Shown: positions 26,971 through 37,856, counted from the first letter of the stretch. The stretch: 64,000 bases of DNA from Bradyrhizobium sp. NDS-1 (GCF_032918005.1 NZ_CP136628.1:6867501-6931500); one strand, 5' to 3'. The notes: a model not told the origin generated them from the sequence alone. Translations and numbers: made by a program.

Positions 26971-28083
26971 GTGCGCGTCCTTCCCAGTGAACGTCTGATT
27001 CCGGGCAACGGCGAAGGCGAGCCGCTCCCCGAGAGACATAGCGAGCTACCGCCGGTCATCCGCCGCACCGAATTTGTCGCCTTCGCGCTCGCTGGCTTGC
27101 TCTTGATTGCCGTCGTCGCCGTGCTCTATCTCGGGAGGGCGTTCTTCCTGCCCGTGGTGATGGCCTTCGTCACCGGCACGATGCTGTCGCCGGCTGCGAA
27201 TTTCCTTGAGCGATGCAAGGTGCCGCGCGGGCTCGGCGCCGCCCTGATCGTGATCGCGGTGACCGCCGTCGTTGCCTTCATTGTCGCACTGATCGCTGCT
27301 CCCGCCATGGAATGGAGCACGCGCCTGCCGGAGCTCGGCGCGCAGTTGAAAGACAAGCTGCACGTGTTCGATCGGCCGCTGGCGCTTTGGCGTGAGCTGC
27401 AAGGCATGGTCGGCGGCTCGGAGGGGTTTCCCAGCATTCACATGCCGAAGGTGGAGTGGGTGCAGCCCACGCTGGAATACCTGTCGCCGACCTTTACCGA
27501 ATTCCTGCTGTTCTTCGTCACCCTCATCCTGTTCATCGCAAGCTGGCGCGACCTGCGGCGGGCGGTGATCATGACTTTCAGCGATCATGAGGCGCGGCTG
27601 CGTACGCTCCGGATCCTCAACGAGATCGAGGTCCATCTCGGCAATTACCTGTTGACCGTCACCATCATCAATGTCGGCGTCGGCGTCGCCACCGGGATCA
27701 TCTGCGCGCTCACCGGCATGCCCAATCCGGCGGGGCTCGGCGCGCTGGCGGCAACGCTCAATTTCATCCCGATCATCGGGCCCATCGCAATGTTCGTGGT
27801 GCTGGTCGTGGTGGGGCTGGTCGCCTTCCCGACCATCAGCGGCGGCCTCATGGCGGCGCTCGCCTTCGGCGGCCTCACCTTCCTGGAAGGACACTTCATC
27901 ACCCCGACCATCATCGGCCGGCGGCTGGCGCTGAACGCACTTGCGGTCCTGCTTGCGCTGGCATTCTGGACCTGGATGTGGGGCCCGATGGGCGCCTTCC
28001 TGTCGTCGCCGCTGCTGATCGTCGCGCTGATCCTCAAGGAGCATCTGTTGCCGGCGGATGCGCCGCAGCTGCCGCAGGACTGA
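26971..28083 (+). CDS. AI-2E-family (PerM/UPF0118) transporter
   Basis: 370 residues from GTG at 26971, chosen because GGGAGAGAG stands just before it; the frame is open much further upstream without codon support. It has about eight membrane helices, a soluble middle part (KLHVFDRPLALWRELQG) and the family motif LNFIPIIGPI followed by FLEGHFITPTIIGRRL near the end. Members are exporters of disputed substrate (autoinducer-2, or Na+/H+ exchange). A weak EcfG-like box is upstream but has a mismatch. Confidence 0.88.
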   Translation: MRVLPSERLIPGNGEGEPLPERHSELPPVIRRTEFVAFALAGLLLIAVVAVLYLGRAFFLPVVMAFVTGTMLSPAANFLERCKVPRGLGAALIVIAVTAVVAFIVALIAAPAMEWSTRLPELGAQLKDKLHVFDRPLALWRELQGMVGGSEGFPSIHMPKVEWVQPTLEYLSPTFTEFLLFFVTLILFIASWRDLRRAVIMTFSDHEARLRTLRILNEIEVHLGNYLLTVTIINVGVGVATGIICALTGMPNPAGLGALAATLNFIPIIGPIAMFVVLVVVGLVAFPTISGGLMAALAFGGLTFLEGHFITPTIIGRRLALNALAVLLALAFWTWMWGPMGAFLSSPLLIVALILKEHLLPADAPQLPQD

Positions 28084-28098
28084 CCGGTTTCCGCGATC

Positions 28099-28123
28099 GG
28101 AACTTCCCCGACGACGAAACGTT
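28099..28123 (+). promoter_or_regulatory. EcfG-type promoter of the DUF883 gene
   Basis: GGAAC (28099-28103), 16 bases, CGTT (28120-28123), an exact consensus match 39 bases before the ATG at 28162. It starts 16 bases after the stop codon of the AI-2E-family gene. Confidence 0.72.
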
Positions 28124-28161
28124 CTCCGGCTATCTCAGCCGTCAACAGTGCGGAGCTCCTG

Positions 28162-28533
28162 ATGTCCATGCCCAACGCCGAAGCCGGGATGAGAGACTGG
28201 ACCGACAAAGCCACCAGAGAACGCCTCGAGAAGGATGTAGCAGCCGTGAAAAGCGATATCGCCGCCCTCACCGACCAGATTACCGACGCGCTCAATACCT
28301 TCGCCAATTCCACCAGCAAACAGGCCCGCCGAGGCTATCGCCAGGCCCGCGAGAACGTGGACTCCGCGATGGACGACATGTCGGAGCGCGGCAGCGCAAT
28401 GATGGGCGCGGCCCAGGAGGCCTACGGATCGATCGAAGAGACGCTCGAAGACGCGATCACGCAGCGCCCGCTCGCGACCGTCGGGCTCGCGCTCGGCATC
28501 GGCTTCCTGATCGGCGCGGCCTGGCGCCGGTAG
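28162..28533 (+). CDS. DUF883 (ElaB/YqjD-like) membrane-anchored protein
   Basis: 123 residues. A long amphipathic helical region (about 15-95) with the SKQARRGYRQARENVDSAMD segment ends in a single C-terminal membrane helix rich in glycine (PLATVGLALGIGFLIGAAWRR). In E. coli this family binds ribosomes at the inner membrane in stationary phase. An EcfG promoter stands ahead. The membrane protein gene at 28627 follows closely and is probably in the same transcript. Confidence 0.88.
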   Translation: MSMPNAEAGMRDWTDKATRERLEKDVAAVKSDIAALTDQITDALNTFANSTSKQARRGYRQARENVDSAMDDMSERGSAMMGAAQEAYGSIEETLEDAITQRPLATVGLALGIGFLIGAAWRR

Positions 28534-28626
28534 GCAGCGCAAACGGATATTGAGACGGCGGCGCTACCGCGCCGCCGATGACGGCCTGTGGACGATTCGG
28601 CTTGTGGGGATTTGAGGAGCAAGGCC

Positions 28627-29082
28627 ATGTTTCAGCGCATCATCGACGGGATCAGTGCGTCCACCGGCACGACTGTGCGGCTGACCTCCCTGGCCGCGGG
28701 CGCGGCGTTCGCGCTGTTCATCACCACCTGCTTCCTGTGCGCGGCGGCGTTCATCTCGGTGCTCAACAAGTATGGTCCGGTGCAAGCCTGCCTCGCGGGT
28801 GCCGGCGTTTTCTTTCTCCTGACCGTGGCCGCAGCGGTGAGCTACTGGGTCTACAAGCGGGAGCTGCGCAAGCAAGCCCAGATCGCGGCCGAGCGGGCCG
28901 CCAAGTCGGCGGCGCAAAGCATGCTCGCGGATCCCATGCTGCTCGCCACCGGGCTCCAGATCGTTCGTGCCATCGGCGTCAAGCGGCTGCTGCCGATCCT
29001 GGCGATCGGCGGCGTCGCCCTCGGCATCATGGCGAGCCGCGCCGGCGTGTCCGACGAGGTATCGGCCGAACCGGCCGAGTAA
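28627..29082 (+). CDS. Membrane protein, phage-holin-family-like
   Basis: 151 residues from ATG at 28627, chosen for the GAGGAG site ahead of it. Two N-terminal helices (AAGAAFALFITTCFLCAAAF; ACLAGAGVFFLLTVAAAVSY) are followed by a charged KRELRKQAQIAAERAAKSAA helix and a C-terminal hydrophobic segment (RLLPILAIGGVALGIMASR). The layout resembles the membrane proteins often found next to DUF883 genes (YqjE, holin-like). Role unknown; co-expression with the stress protein is inferred. Confidence 0.72.
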   Translation: MFQRIIDGISASTGTTVRLTSLAAGAAFALFITTCFLCAAAFISVLNKYGPVQACLAGAGVFFLLTVAAAVSYWVYKRELRKQAQIAAERAAKSAAQSMLADPMLLATGLQIVRAIGVKRLLPILAIGGVALGIMASRAGVSDEVSAEPAE

Positions 29083-29246
29083 CGGTCTGATCGGGTTAGA
29101 AATTTCGTTACAATTATTGCATGCAGACGGCGCCGCTCAATTTGTCGCCATGCGGCGGGAATGCCCCCGCTCACGCAAACGCTACTCGGATGGGCAGGCG
29201 GTTGCCGGTAAAAGCATCACCCTGATTCCCAAAGCTATTTTACTCA

Positions 29247-30389
29247 ATGAAACCTTCCGTCAAGGCGAACCTCTCCGCATTCCAGCACGACGCCAGGCTG
29301 TACTTGACGCTCGGCATCGCCAATTGGTCGATTTTCGTCGACCATATCCCGAACAACGTCGTCAACCTGCTGACGCTGCGCAACTTCGGCTTCAGCGGCG
29401 CCGCCGATTTGTTCGTATTCGTGGTCGGCTATGGCGTTGCCATCATCCACGGCCGGATGGCGCTGGAGCGCGGCTACATGGTCGCGGCGACGCGCATCTT
29501 CCGCCGCGTCTGGCGGCTCTATGCCGCCTATGTCGTGCTGTTCGTGATCTATATCGACACCATCGCCTATGTCGCCTCGCAGTCGATGGCGCCGGAAATC
29601 ATCCACCAATACAACATCTCGGGAATTCTCGAGCACCCACTGCGCATCCTTGTCCGCGGCCTGGTGCTCCAGGAGGAGCCGCTGAACCTCGACCTGCTGC
29701 AACTGATGATCCCGTTGATGGCCTTCTTTCCATTTGCACTGTGGGGCCTGTTGCGGCGGCCGAACGTGACGCTGGCGGCATCGGTCGCGCTGTATCTCGC
29801 CGCACGCTGGTTCGACTGGAATTTCCGGGTCTATCCGGACCAGGAGTGGACCTTCAATCCGCTCTGCTGGCAGATGCTGATGGTGCTCGGGGGCTGGTTC
29901 GCCGTGACAGGCGCGCCCGGACGCGCGTTACGCGACATGCCCTGGCTGCGGATACTGGCCGGGACCTATCTCGTGTTCGCGATGGCCGTCACCTTGCTGC
30001 GCCGTTCGCCGGAACTGTCCGCTTATTTGCCGGACCTTGTGCTCGACAGCATCGCGCCGACGGACAAGGAAAACCTTGCACCCTATCGCGTGGTTCACTT
30101 CCTCGCGCTCGCCTTCCTGGCGACCCATCTCATTCCAGCCGATCACTCCGGATTGCGGCTGAAGCCGCTCCAGGCGGTCATCAGATGCGGCGAGGAATGG
30201 CTCGCCGTGTTCTGCGTCGGAGTGTTCCTGTCCTTCGCCGGCCATCTCATCCTGATCACCAGTGCCAATCTGATGGTGATGCAGGTCGTGGTGAGCCTCG
30301 CCGGATTCGCCGCCATGACCGCAGTGGCCTACTACGTCGCCTGGTCGAAATGGCAGGATCTGCCCGCCGCTTTGCGGCAGCAAGCCTAG
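29247..30389 (+). CDS. OpgC-domain membrane acyltransferase-like protein
   Basis: 380 residues with about ten membrane helices, full length for the OpgC family. It opens with RLYLTLGIANWSIFVDHIP and continues with the FGFSGAADLFVFVVGYG segment, both typical. In rhizobia and enterics OpgC adds succinyl groups to periplasmic glucans. Many paralogues exist in Bradyrhizobium, so the exact substrate is uncertain. No opgG/opgH or cyclic glucan synthase gene is adjacent, and no clear ribosome site precedes the ATG. Confidence 0.87.
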   Translation: MKPSVKANLSAFQHDARLYLTLGIANWSIFVDHIPNNVVNLLTLRNFGFSGAADLFVFVVGYGVAIIHGRMALERGYMVAATRIFRRVWRLYAAYVVLFVIYIDTIAYVASQSMAPEIIHQYNISGILEHPLRILVRGLVLQEEPLNLDLLQLMIPLMAFFPFALWGLLRRPNVTLAASVALYLAARWFDWNFRVYPDQEWTFNPLCWQMLMVLGGWFAVTGAPGRALRDMPWLRILAGTYLVFAMAVTLLRRSPELSAYLPDLVLDSIAPTDKENLAPYRVVHFLALAFLATHLIPADHSGLRLKPLQAVIRCGEEWLAVFCVGVFLSFAGHLILITSANLMVMQVVVSLAGFAAMTAVAYYVAWSKWQDLPAALRQQA

Positions 30390-30467
30390 CCGGTCGCGAT
30401 TCCGCTAGGTTGACCGTCGCGGCTGCGCTATCCCGGAGCGAGAGCGGATTGCGCGAGGAGACCGGGC

Positions 30468-31082
30468 GTGGTGACGGCGAATGGCGGGGGTGACGGGACC
30501 GACAGCGCTCCTCGACGCGGCCGGCCGCGGTCGATCGAGACCAGCAACGCCATTCTCGAAAGCGCCTACACACTGATGGCGTCCACCGGACTTGCCGCCA
30601 CCACCATCGACGCGGTCGCCCGCCACTCCAGCGTCTCCAAGATGACGATCTACAAATGGTGGCCGTCGCGCGAGGCGCTTTTGATCGACGCCTTTCTCCA
30701 GCATGCCGCGCAGATGCTGCCGCTGCCCCCGGCGAGTTACGGCAGCCCCGCGGCGCGCACTCGCCGCCATGCGGCGGCCTACGCCGAAGCGCTCCAGGGC
30801 GAGTTCGGCAGGGTTCAACTCGCCGTCATCTCCGAATGCATTTCCAAGACGGGCTCGGCCGAGTTGTTCTACGCCCGCTATCTGCAATTCCGTCGCGACG
30901 CGCTGGTGGAGATGATTGCGGCGGGCCAGGACGACGGCAGCATACTGGCCGAAGGCCCGGCTGAGGATCTCTACGACGCGATCTACGGCGGCCTCTTCTA
31001 TCGCTACGTCTTCGGCATCGCGCCGATCACGCCTGGCTACGCCCGCCATCTGGTCGACGTCGTGTTGCGGCCGAAACCTTAG
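30468..31082 (+). CDS. TetR/AcrR family transcriptional regulator
   Basis: 204 residues from GTG at 30468, with GAGGAG nine bases upstream. The helix-turn-helix is TTIDAVARHSSVSKMTIYKWW (about 43-63), followed by the usual variable C-terminal ligand domain (EMIAAGQDDGSILAEGPAED is typical of the TetR_C_16/33-like group). Its target is not obvious: no transporter or enzyme is divergent from it, and its nearest neighbours are the OpgC-like gene upstream and the convergent histidine kinase. Confidence 0.92.
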   Translation: MVTANGGGDGTDSAPRRGRPRSIETSNAILESAYTLMASTGLAATTIDAVARHSSVSKMTIYKWWPSREALLIDAFLQHAAQMLPLPPASYGSPAARTRRHAAAYAEALQGEFGRVQLAVISECISKTGSAELFYARYLQFRRDALVEMIAAGQDDGSILAEGPAEDLYDAIYGGLFYRYVFGIAPITPGYARHLVDVVLRPKP

Positions 31083-31093
31083 CCGCACGACGT

Positions 31094-32785
31094 TTATCGC
31101 GCAGGCCTCACCGGGGCCGAGATCCTGTCCGTGCGATCGCGTTCGGTCATGTCGACCACCGTCTCCATCGGTGCGGTCAGCTCATAGACGTACGAGGCAT
31201 CGGTGAAATAGCGCTTGGCCGTACCGCCGAGCGCCTCGGGGGCGACACGGTCGAGCAGGATCAGCCCGAAATCGGAATCGGGACGGCGCGTCGCCTCGCT
31301 GGTGTTGAGCTCCTCCCAGCGGAAATGGAAGACCTCGTCGGTCCCCTCGCCTGTCACCGTCCAGCTGGCGGTGATGTGCGGATGCTTTCCGACCAGCGAC
31401 AGTCCCTCGTCGGAATGCGAGGCCAGTTCGAAGAACAGCAGTGAGAGGCTCTGCGCCGCGCGCGCACTGACGGCGATGTCGGGACCGGTCACGGCGATGC
31501 GGTCGGCATGCGGAATGGCGCGGGCCTCGAACAGGCCCTTCAGCTTGACTCCCTGCCATTGGCTCTCGCTGAGCAGAGAAACCACGTTCGACATGGCGTG
31601 GATGCGACCGATCAGGAGCTCTCGGGCGACGTCGATGTCCGAGCCGTGACGCAAGGTTCGCGTCACGATCGACTGGATGACCGCAAGGATGTTCTTGACC
31701 CGGTGGTTGAGCTCGTCGATCACTGCGGTCAGTCGGCGCTCGAAGCCGATTCTTACCTGGATTTCCCGGCTGAGCCTCAGATTGTTGTAGGCAACATAGC
31801 CGAACAGCCCGCAGACCATCGCAGTGATCGCAAAGCCGATCGCCGCCACGATGATTGCGGTCTGCTCAGCACGACGCAGCGAGTTGGTCTTCGCGTAGTA
31901 GCCGAGCTGCCAATCGCGGCCACCGAAGCTCACGGTGCGCGTTGCCGACGGCGCCGGTCCGTCCACCAACGCCCTGCGCGTCGAAACCACGCCTTGGTCG
32001 TTGGCGATCAGCTCGCCGCCTTCCTTGCGCGGATCCCTGAGCGCGACCGAAAACAACGACATGTCGTCATTGGTCAGCATCAGCGAGGCGAGCTCGTAGG
32101 AGAACGTAACGAACCCGGCCGGCTCGGTTGCCCCCTCGGGAACGACGGGGGCGGCCACGATGACGCCAACCGGCCCGTTGGCGTGCAACAGCGGAACCGG
32201 ATCCGAAGCCACCGACCTCTTCTCGATCCGGGCGCGTGTCAACATGGCGCTGCGAACCGGGTCCTGATCGTAACTACGGCCCGGCAGGGCCTTGGTCTCG
32301 TCGCTGCGCGGCTCGAGATCCAACAGCACGTCGATCGGCTGCGTGATCTCGGCGGGATTGATCGGCTTGTCGTCATAGGTGCGGATCTTCGGATTGGGGA
32401 AGCCGGCGCCGCCTATGGCAGCCTGCGCCGCCGTAAGCTCGTTCGGCTTCAGCCGGGCGATCCAGCCGGCCACCACGAAATCCGTCTTGAAGGCGTAGAT
32501 GGCCGAGCGCAGCGGCTCCAGCATGTTCGGCTTGATCACGGATGGCGTGCGGAACAGGCCTGAAGCGACGCGTGCGAGCAACTCGCGCTCGGTGAGTCGA
32601 TCCTGGACCAAACTGGCGTGAACGTCGATCGCACGCGCGAGCGCGATCCGATCCAGCGCCAGCTCCTGATCGTGGACGCGATAAGCCGCAAGCCCCGAGA
32701 GCAAGACTCCGAGCAGAGCAATGAAACCAATGATGAAACCCAGCCGGACCACGCGACTACTCAGGCGAACGCTGGAGGTCGGCAA
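31094..32785 (-). CDS. CHASE-domain sensor histidine kinase, HWE type with altered N box
   Basis: 563 residues. Membrane helices at about 14-36 and 310-334 flank a periplasmic CHASE domain (PVRSAMLTRARIEKR near 177-190). The H box is ELNHRVKNILAVIQSI with phospho-acceptor H361. The C-terminal domain keeps the HWE-family WEE (490-492), DFG (505-507) and LGG (519-521). The N box reads FFELASHSDEG (451-461) where active members have HELATNA-type sequence, so the Asn that holds Mg-ATP is missing. It may be a weak kinase, a phosphatase or a partner subunit. Confidence 0.88.
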   Translation of the reverse strand: MPTSSVRLSSRVVRLGFIIGFIALLGVLLSGLAAYRVHDQELALDRIALARAIDVHASLVQDRLTERELLARVASGLFRTPSVIKPNMLEPLRSAIYAFKTDFVVAGWIARLKPNELTAAQAAIGGAGFPNPKIRTYDDKPINPAEITQPIDVLLDLEPRSDETKALPGRSYDQDPVRSAMLTRARIEKRSVASDPVPLLHANGPVGVIVAAPVVPEGATEPAGFVTFSYELASLMLTNDDMSLFSVALRDPRKEGGELIANDQGVVSTRRALVDGPAPSATRTVSFGGRDWQLGYYAKTNSLRRAEQTAIIVAAIGFAITAMVCGLFGYVAYNNLRLSREIQVRIGFERRLTAVIDELNHRVKNILAVIQSIVTRTLRHGSDIDVARELLIGRIHAMSNVVSLLSESQWQGVKLKGLFEARAIPHADRIAVTGPDIAVSARAAQSLSLLFFELASHSDEGLSLVGKHPHITASWTVTGEGTDEVFHFRWEELNTSEATRRPDSDFGLILLDRVAPEALGGTAKRYFTDASYVYELTAPMETVVDMTERDRTDRISAPVRPAR

Positions 32786-33046
32786 TAAACAACAAGCATA
32801 TGAACGCCGTTCGAACGGCCACGTGCCGAAACAGGGTGGACCCCAGTGGCAGAGATAATGGAGGAGGAGACATCGGTACGCAACTTAGGTCGCCTGAAAA
32901 GCTTAATCGGCCCGGCCGAGGGTCTGGCCGGGATGGACTGCCCAGCGCCGGAGGTAATCAATCGCCGTGTCCGAAATTTGTTCCGCAGGTGCGGCTTGCC
33001 CCCCAACGTTAACGACGAAAAGCGCGTGCGCCAAGTCGTCGCGCCG

Positions 33047-33670
33047 TCAGCCGGCCCGTTTCAAACCGCCTTTGGCCTCGATGAAGCCGACGATGCGGTC
33101 AAGCCCCTCGCTCTTCTTCAGGTTGGTCATGACGAAAGGGCGCTCGCCGCGCATGCGCCTGGCATCCGTGTCCATCTTCTCCAGGGAGGCGCCGACATGA
33201 GGGGCGAGGTCGATCTTGTTGATGACCAGAAGGTCAGACCTGGTGATGCCGGGGCCGCCCTTGGACGGGATCTTGTCGCCGGCGGCGACGTCGATGACGT
33301 AAATAGTCAGGTCGGCCAGCTCCGGGGAAAAAGTGGCAGCGAGATTGTCGCCGCCGGACTCGATCAGCACGAGATCGAGCCCGGGAAACTTGGCGCGCAT
33401 GTCCGCGACCGCGGCGAGATTCATCGAGGCATCCTCGCGGATCGCGGTGTGCGGGCAGCCGCCGGTCTCGACGCCGGCAATGCGGTCCGGCGTCAGCGAG
33501 CCCGAGCGCACGAGGAACTCCGCATCCCATTTGGTGTAGATGTCGTTGGTGATTGCGGCGATGTCATAGCGTTCGCGCATGGTCTTGCAGAGCAGGTCCA
33601 TCAGCGCCGTCTTGCCCGATCCGACCGGGCCGCCGACGCCAACACGCAAGGGACCGTGAGATTTCGACAT
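33047..33670 (-). CDS. ureG: Urease accessory GTPase UreG
   Basis: 207 residues from the Met at 33670, which gives the family length; the frame is open to 33715 inside ureF. P-loop [18 protein letters not shown], then [26 protein letters not shown], the metal-binding Cys in GGCPHTA and the guanine motif VINKIDLAP. It hydrolyses GTP to drive nickel insertion into urease with UreD, UreE and UreF. Last gene of the urea operon. Confidence 0.96.
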   Translation of the reverse strand: MSKSHGPLRVGVGGPVGSGKTALMDLLCKTMRERYDIAAITNDIYTKWDAEFLVRSGSLTPDRIAGVETGGCPHTAIREDASMNLAAVADMRAKFPGLDLVLIESGGDNLAATFSPELADLTIYVIDVAAGDKIPSKGGPGITRSDLLVINKIDLAPHVGASLEKMDTDARRMRGERPFVMTNLKKSEGLDRIVGFIEAKGGLKRAG

Positions 33671-33711
33671 GGAATTTGCTCGCTCTCGATGGGTTGAAGG
33701 CCGCCTCGCTC

Positions 33712-34434
33712 TCACGATCGAAACAGCCTGGTATATTGCGTCTCGTGCCGCAGGCTGGCGAGATCGGCGCGAAAGGTCGCGCTGCCGAGATCATCCAATA
33801 TCGCATTCAATGCACGATTGGCGGTCGCGGCCACAATGGCTTCCAGCCTCACCAGCACGCGCTGGCTGTCGGTCTGGCCGAGCGGGATGAGCCGGCTGGC
33901 CGCGGAAATCCAGTTCGAGACCAGCGCATGCAGAAAGGCGTGAAGCGTCGGCGCCAGCGGCACACCGTGCTTGGCCGCGACCACGCCGACCGCGACCGGA
34001 TAGACCAATGGCGTGCGGCATGCCGCAACCATGGCATCCAGGCCGTCGGCATCCCACGCGGCGCGGGTGATGGCGATGAAGGCGCGGCCCTGCGAGCTCG
34101 TCTCCAGCTGCCGCTCGCGCGACGGCACGAAAGCAGCAGCGAGCTCTGCGATATCGTTCAAAGTGACCTCATCGCCCGCCTCCGTGGCGCGATAGGAATG
34201 GACCAGAAACGTCGCATCGCAGAAGCCGGAGCCGTCGCAGAGCATCGCGTCGAGCCAATCCGCCAGCGTCGCAATATCCGTGATGTCGCCGGCCTCGACC
34301 GCCCATTCGATGCCGCTGGAGTAGGAGAATCCGCCGACCGGGAATGCGGGCGACAACCAGGTCATCAACCGGTACAGCGCCGCCGCCTCGCGCGCGGCGA
34401 GGTCACCGGCGCCGACCGGCTCATTTGTGGTCAT
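33712..34434 (-). CDS. ureF: Urease accessory protein UreF
   Basis: 240 residues from ATG at 34434 (MTTNEPV); ATG at 34440 is the alternative. Both overlap the ureE stop (34421), so translation is coupled. The frame is open to 34638 only because it runs across the repetitive His codons of ureE. Landmarks are [32 protein letters not shown] and [18 protein letters not shown]. UreF bridges UreG to the urease-UreD complex and acts in GTPase control. Confidence 0.95.
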   Translation of the reverse strand: MTTNEPVGAGDLAAREAAALYRLMTWLSPAFPVGGFSYSSGIEWAVEAGDITDIATLADWLDAMLCDGSGFCDATFLVHSYRATEAGDEVTLNDIAELAAAFVPSRERQLETSSQGRAFIAITRAAWDADGLDAMVAACRTPLVYPVAVGVVAAKHGVPLAPTLHAFLHALVSNWISAASRLIPLGQTDSQRVLVRLEAIVAATANRALNAILDDLGSATFRADLASLRHETQYTRLFRS

Positions 34435-35059
34435 GAGCATGCGTGTGGCCGTGGTGATGATCGGGATGGTCGCAATGCTCGTCGTGGTGATGGTGGTGAT
34501 CGTGCCCATGGTCATGTGCGGCGTGATCATGGACATGATGATCGTGGCCGTGATGATCATGGTGATCGTGATCATGATGATGGCCGTGGTCGTGATGCGC
34601 ATGGTCGTCGTGCCCATGCGCGTGGCCGGCATCGGCATAGGCGCCGCCTTCGGGATCGAACGGCGCCTCGATCTCGATCACGCGCGCGCCGAGCCCCTTC
34701 ACCATGGCTTCGATGACGTGGTCACGGCGGATGCGCAAGGCTTTGGCCATGATCTGCGTCGGCAGATGACGATTGCCGAGATGCCAGCCGACGCGAATCA
34801 GATGGTGCGGATCGTGGCCGCGGATCTCGAGCAGCGGCTCGGGCGCCGCGACCACCTCGACCAGCCTTCCGTCCTCCAGTACCAGCGCATCACCGCCGCG
34901 CAGCGCGACGGCGTGCTCCAGGTCGAGCAGGAATTCGAGCCCCCGCGTCCCCGTCATCGCCATGCGGCGGCGGTGCCGATCGTCGAAATCGAGCACGACC
35001 GTATCCGCCGGCGCTTCCGTAAAGCGGTGCTGTCCCTTAACCTGCGTCGCCCGGATCAT
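34421..35059 (-). CDS. ureE: Nickel chaperone UreE with very His-rich tail
   Basis: 212 residues. The peptide-binding N-terminal domain ([25 protein letters not shown]) and metal domain ([12 protein letters not shown]) end near residue 135. From about 142 to the end the sequence is mostly His and Asp (37 His among the last 70 or so residues), a nickel store seen in some UreE proteins. It donates nickel to the UreG-UreF-UreD complex. The repetitive codons give long false open frames on both strands. Confidence 0.96.
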   Translation of the reverse strand: MIRATQVKGQHRFTEAPADTVVLDFDDRHRRRMAMTGTRGLEFLLDLEHAVALRGGDALVLEDGRLVEVVAAPEPLLEIRGHDPHHLIRVGWHLGNRHLPTQIMAKALRIRRDHVIEAMVKGLGARVIEIEAPFDPEGGAYADAGHAHGHDDHAHHDHGHHHDHDHHDHHGHDHHVHDHAAHDHGHDHHHHHDEHCDHPDHHHGHTHAHDHK

Positions 35060-35073
35060 GCGCTTTTACCTTG

Positions 35074-35373
35074 TTACCGTGTCTCGACCTTCTCGGGCGT
35101 GATCACCTCGATCTTCGGCGGCGCGGTGAAGCACTTCACCGCGACCCGACCGAAGGTCTTCATGTGCTCCATGGCACGATGCGGCACCAGCGCCTCGGCA
35201 TTCTCCCACTGCTCGACGAACACCATCTTGCTGGGGTCGGTGACGCTCTCATGCATGTCATAGGCGATATTGCCGGGCTCTTTGCGCGTCTCCTTGATGC
35301 AGGCGGTGGCGGCTGCAATGAATTCGGCGCGCGTTTCAGGCCTGATGGTCAAGGTAGCAACGACGTAGATCAC
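35074..35373 (-). CDS. ABM-domain (antibiotic biosynthesis monooxygenase-like) protein
   Basis: 99 residues, the size of a single ABM ferredoxin-like fold. Landmarks are MIYVVATLTIRPETRAEFI, ACIKETRKEPGNIAYDM and VFVEQWENAEALVPHRAMEHMKTF. Members include quinol monooxygenases such as YgiN and heme- or cofactor-free oxygenases. It lies 14 bases upstream of ureE and about 125 bases after ureC, so it is probably expressed with urease although no urea-linked chemistry is known. Confidence 0.87.
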   Translation of the reverse strand: MIYVVATLTIRPETRAEFIAAATACIKETRKEPGNIAYDMHESVTDPSKMVFVEQWENAEALVPHRAMEHMKTFGRVAVKCFTAPPKIEVITPEKVETR

Positions 35374-35498
35374 GAGAAATCCTCCCGGCTTTTCTTCTGG
35401 GTTACGATACCGGGCGGGACATTAGACCAGGCGGGATCGAACGCAACACCGGAAAGGCCATCCTGGACACGTACCAGGACATACGTTGAGGTGCTATT

Positions 35499-37217
<1,719 letters not shown>

Positions 37218-37248
37218 AAGCCCCGTTTGCGTTTGAATGTTTGGTGGG

Positions 37249-37794
37249 TCACAGCAAGGCCCTCGCTGCTTTCACGGCATCATCGAATTTCTCGTCGAGC
37301 CAGACATTGCCGCCGCGGCAGCCCGCAACGACCTGCGTGGCCCAGCCGATGTAATCGGCGAGATCATCACGCTCCTCGGCGCTCAGGTCGGTGTGCATGC
37401 GCGCCCCTGTATTGCTGATCTTGTCGGCGATCTTGATCAGCTTGGCTCCCGGCGATTTGTTGGGCGCGTCCTCGATCTGCTTCTGCCGCCGCTGCGCTTT
37501 CGGCAAGCTCATGTCGTCGGTGCACTCGGCGACGAGCGAGGCGACACGCTCCGAAAATCTGTGCGCAAGCTCCTCGCGCGTGGTGTCGGTATCCTCGATG
37601 GTGTCGTGCAGCCAGCCGGCCGCGACCAGCTCGGCATCAGCACCGTCGGTCGCAGTCGCGAGCAGGTTCGCGACCTCGGCGAGATGATTGGTATAGGGCT
37701 CATTGCCGCGGCCCTTGCGCGCCATGCCGTTATGACGATGCGCGGCGAGCTCGGCAGCTTCTGAGACGAGGCGGATGGGGGACAGCATGATCAT
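37249..37794 (-). CDS. Small HD-domain alarmone hydrolase (MESH1/SpoT-hydrolase type)
   Basis: 181 residues made only of an HD domain of the RelA/SpoT hydrolase type: [28 protein letters not shown] (metal His residues), [12 protein letters not shown] (HD pair and ED motif), and [15 protein letters not shown]. No synthetase, TGS or ACT domain is attached. Proteins of this build remove the 3'-pyrophosphate of (p)ppGpp. It sits between ureB and ureC, with its start overlapping the upstream remnant by four bases, so it should be made when urea is used. Activity on ppGpp is inferred from motifs. Confidence 0.85.
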   Translation of the reverse strand: MIMLSPIRLVSEAAELAAHRHNGMARKGRGNEPYTNHLAEVANLLATATDGADAELVAAGWLHDTIEDTDTTREELAHRFSERVASLVAECTDDMSLPKAQRRQKQIEDAPNKSPGAKLIKIADKISNTGARMHTDLSAEERDDLADYIGWATQVVAGCRGGNVWLDEKFDDAVKAARALL

Positions 37795-37856
37795 GCCTCC
37801 TCGACGCCGGGAGACGCGCCACTCTTGTCATCAGTCAGGGACGCATCGCTGGACGG

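Noticed and set aside
32761..33006. Minus-strand frame of 81 codons between ureG and the histidine kinase
   Set aside because: It overlaps the start of the kinase gene, lacks a ribosome site and has no recognisable domain.
34435..34638. N-terminal extension of UreF (Met/Thr/Ile repeats)
   Set aside because: It is only another frame of the His codon repeats of ureE. Without it UreF has normal length and a start that overlaps the ureE stop.
34427..35263. Plus-strand open frame rich in Met and Val opposite ureE
   Set aside because: Antisense product of the same CAT/GAC repeats; no ribosome site or domain.
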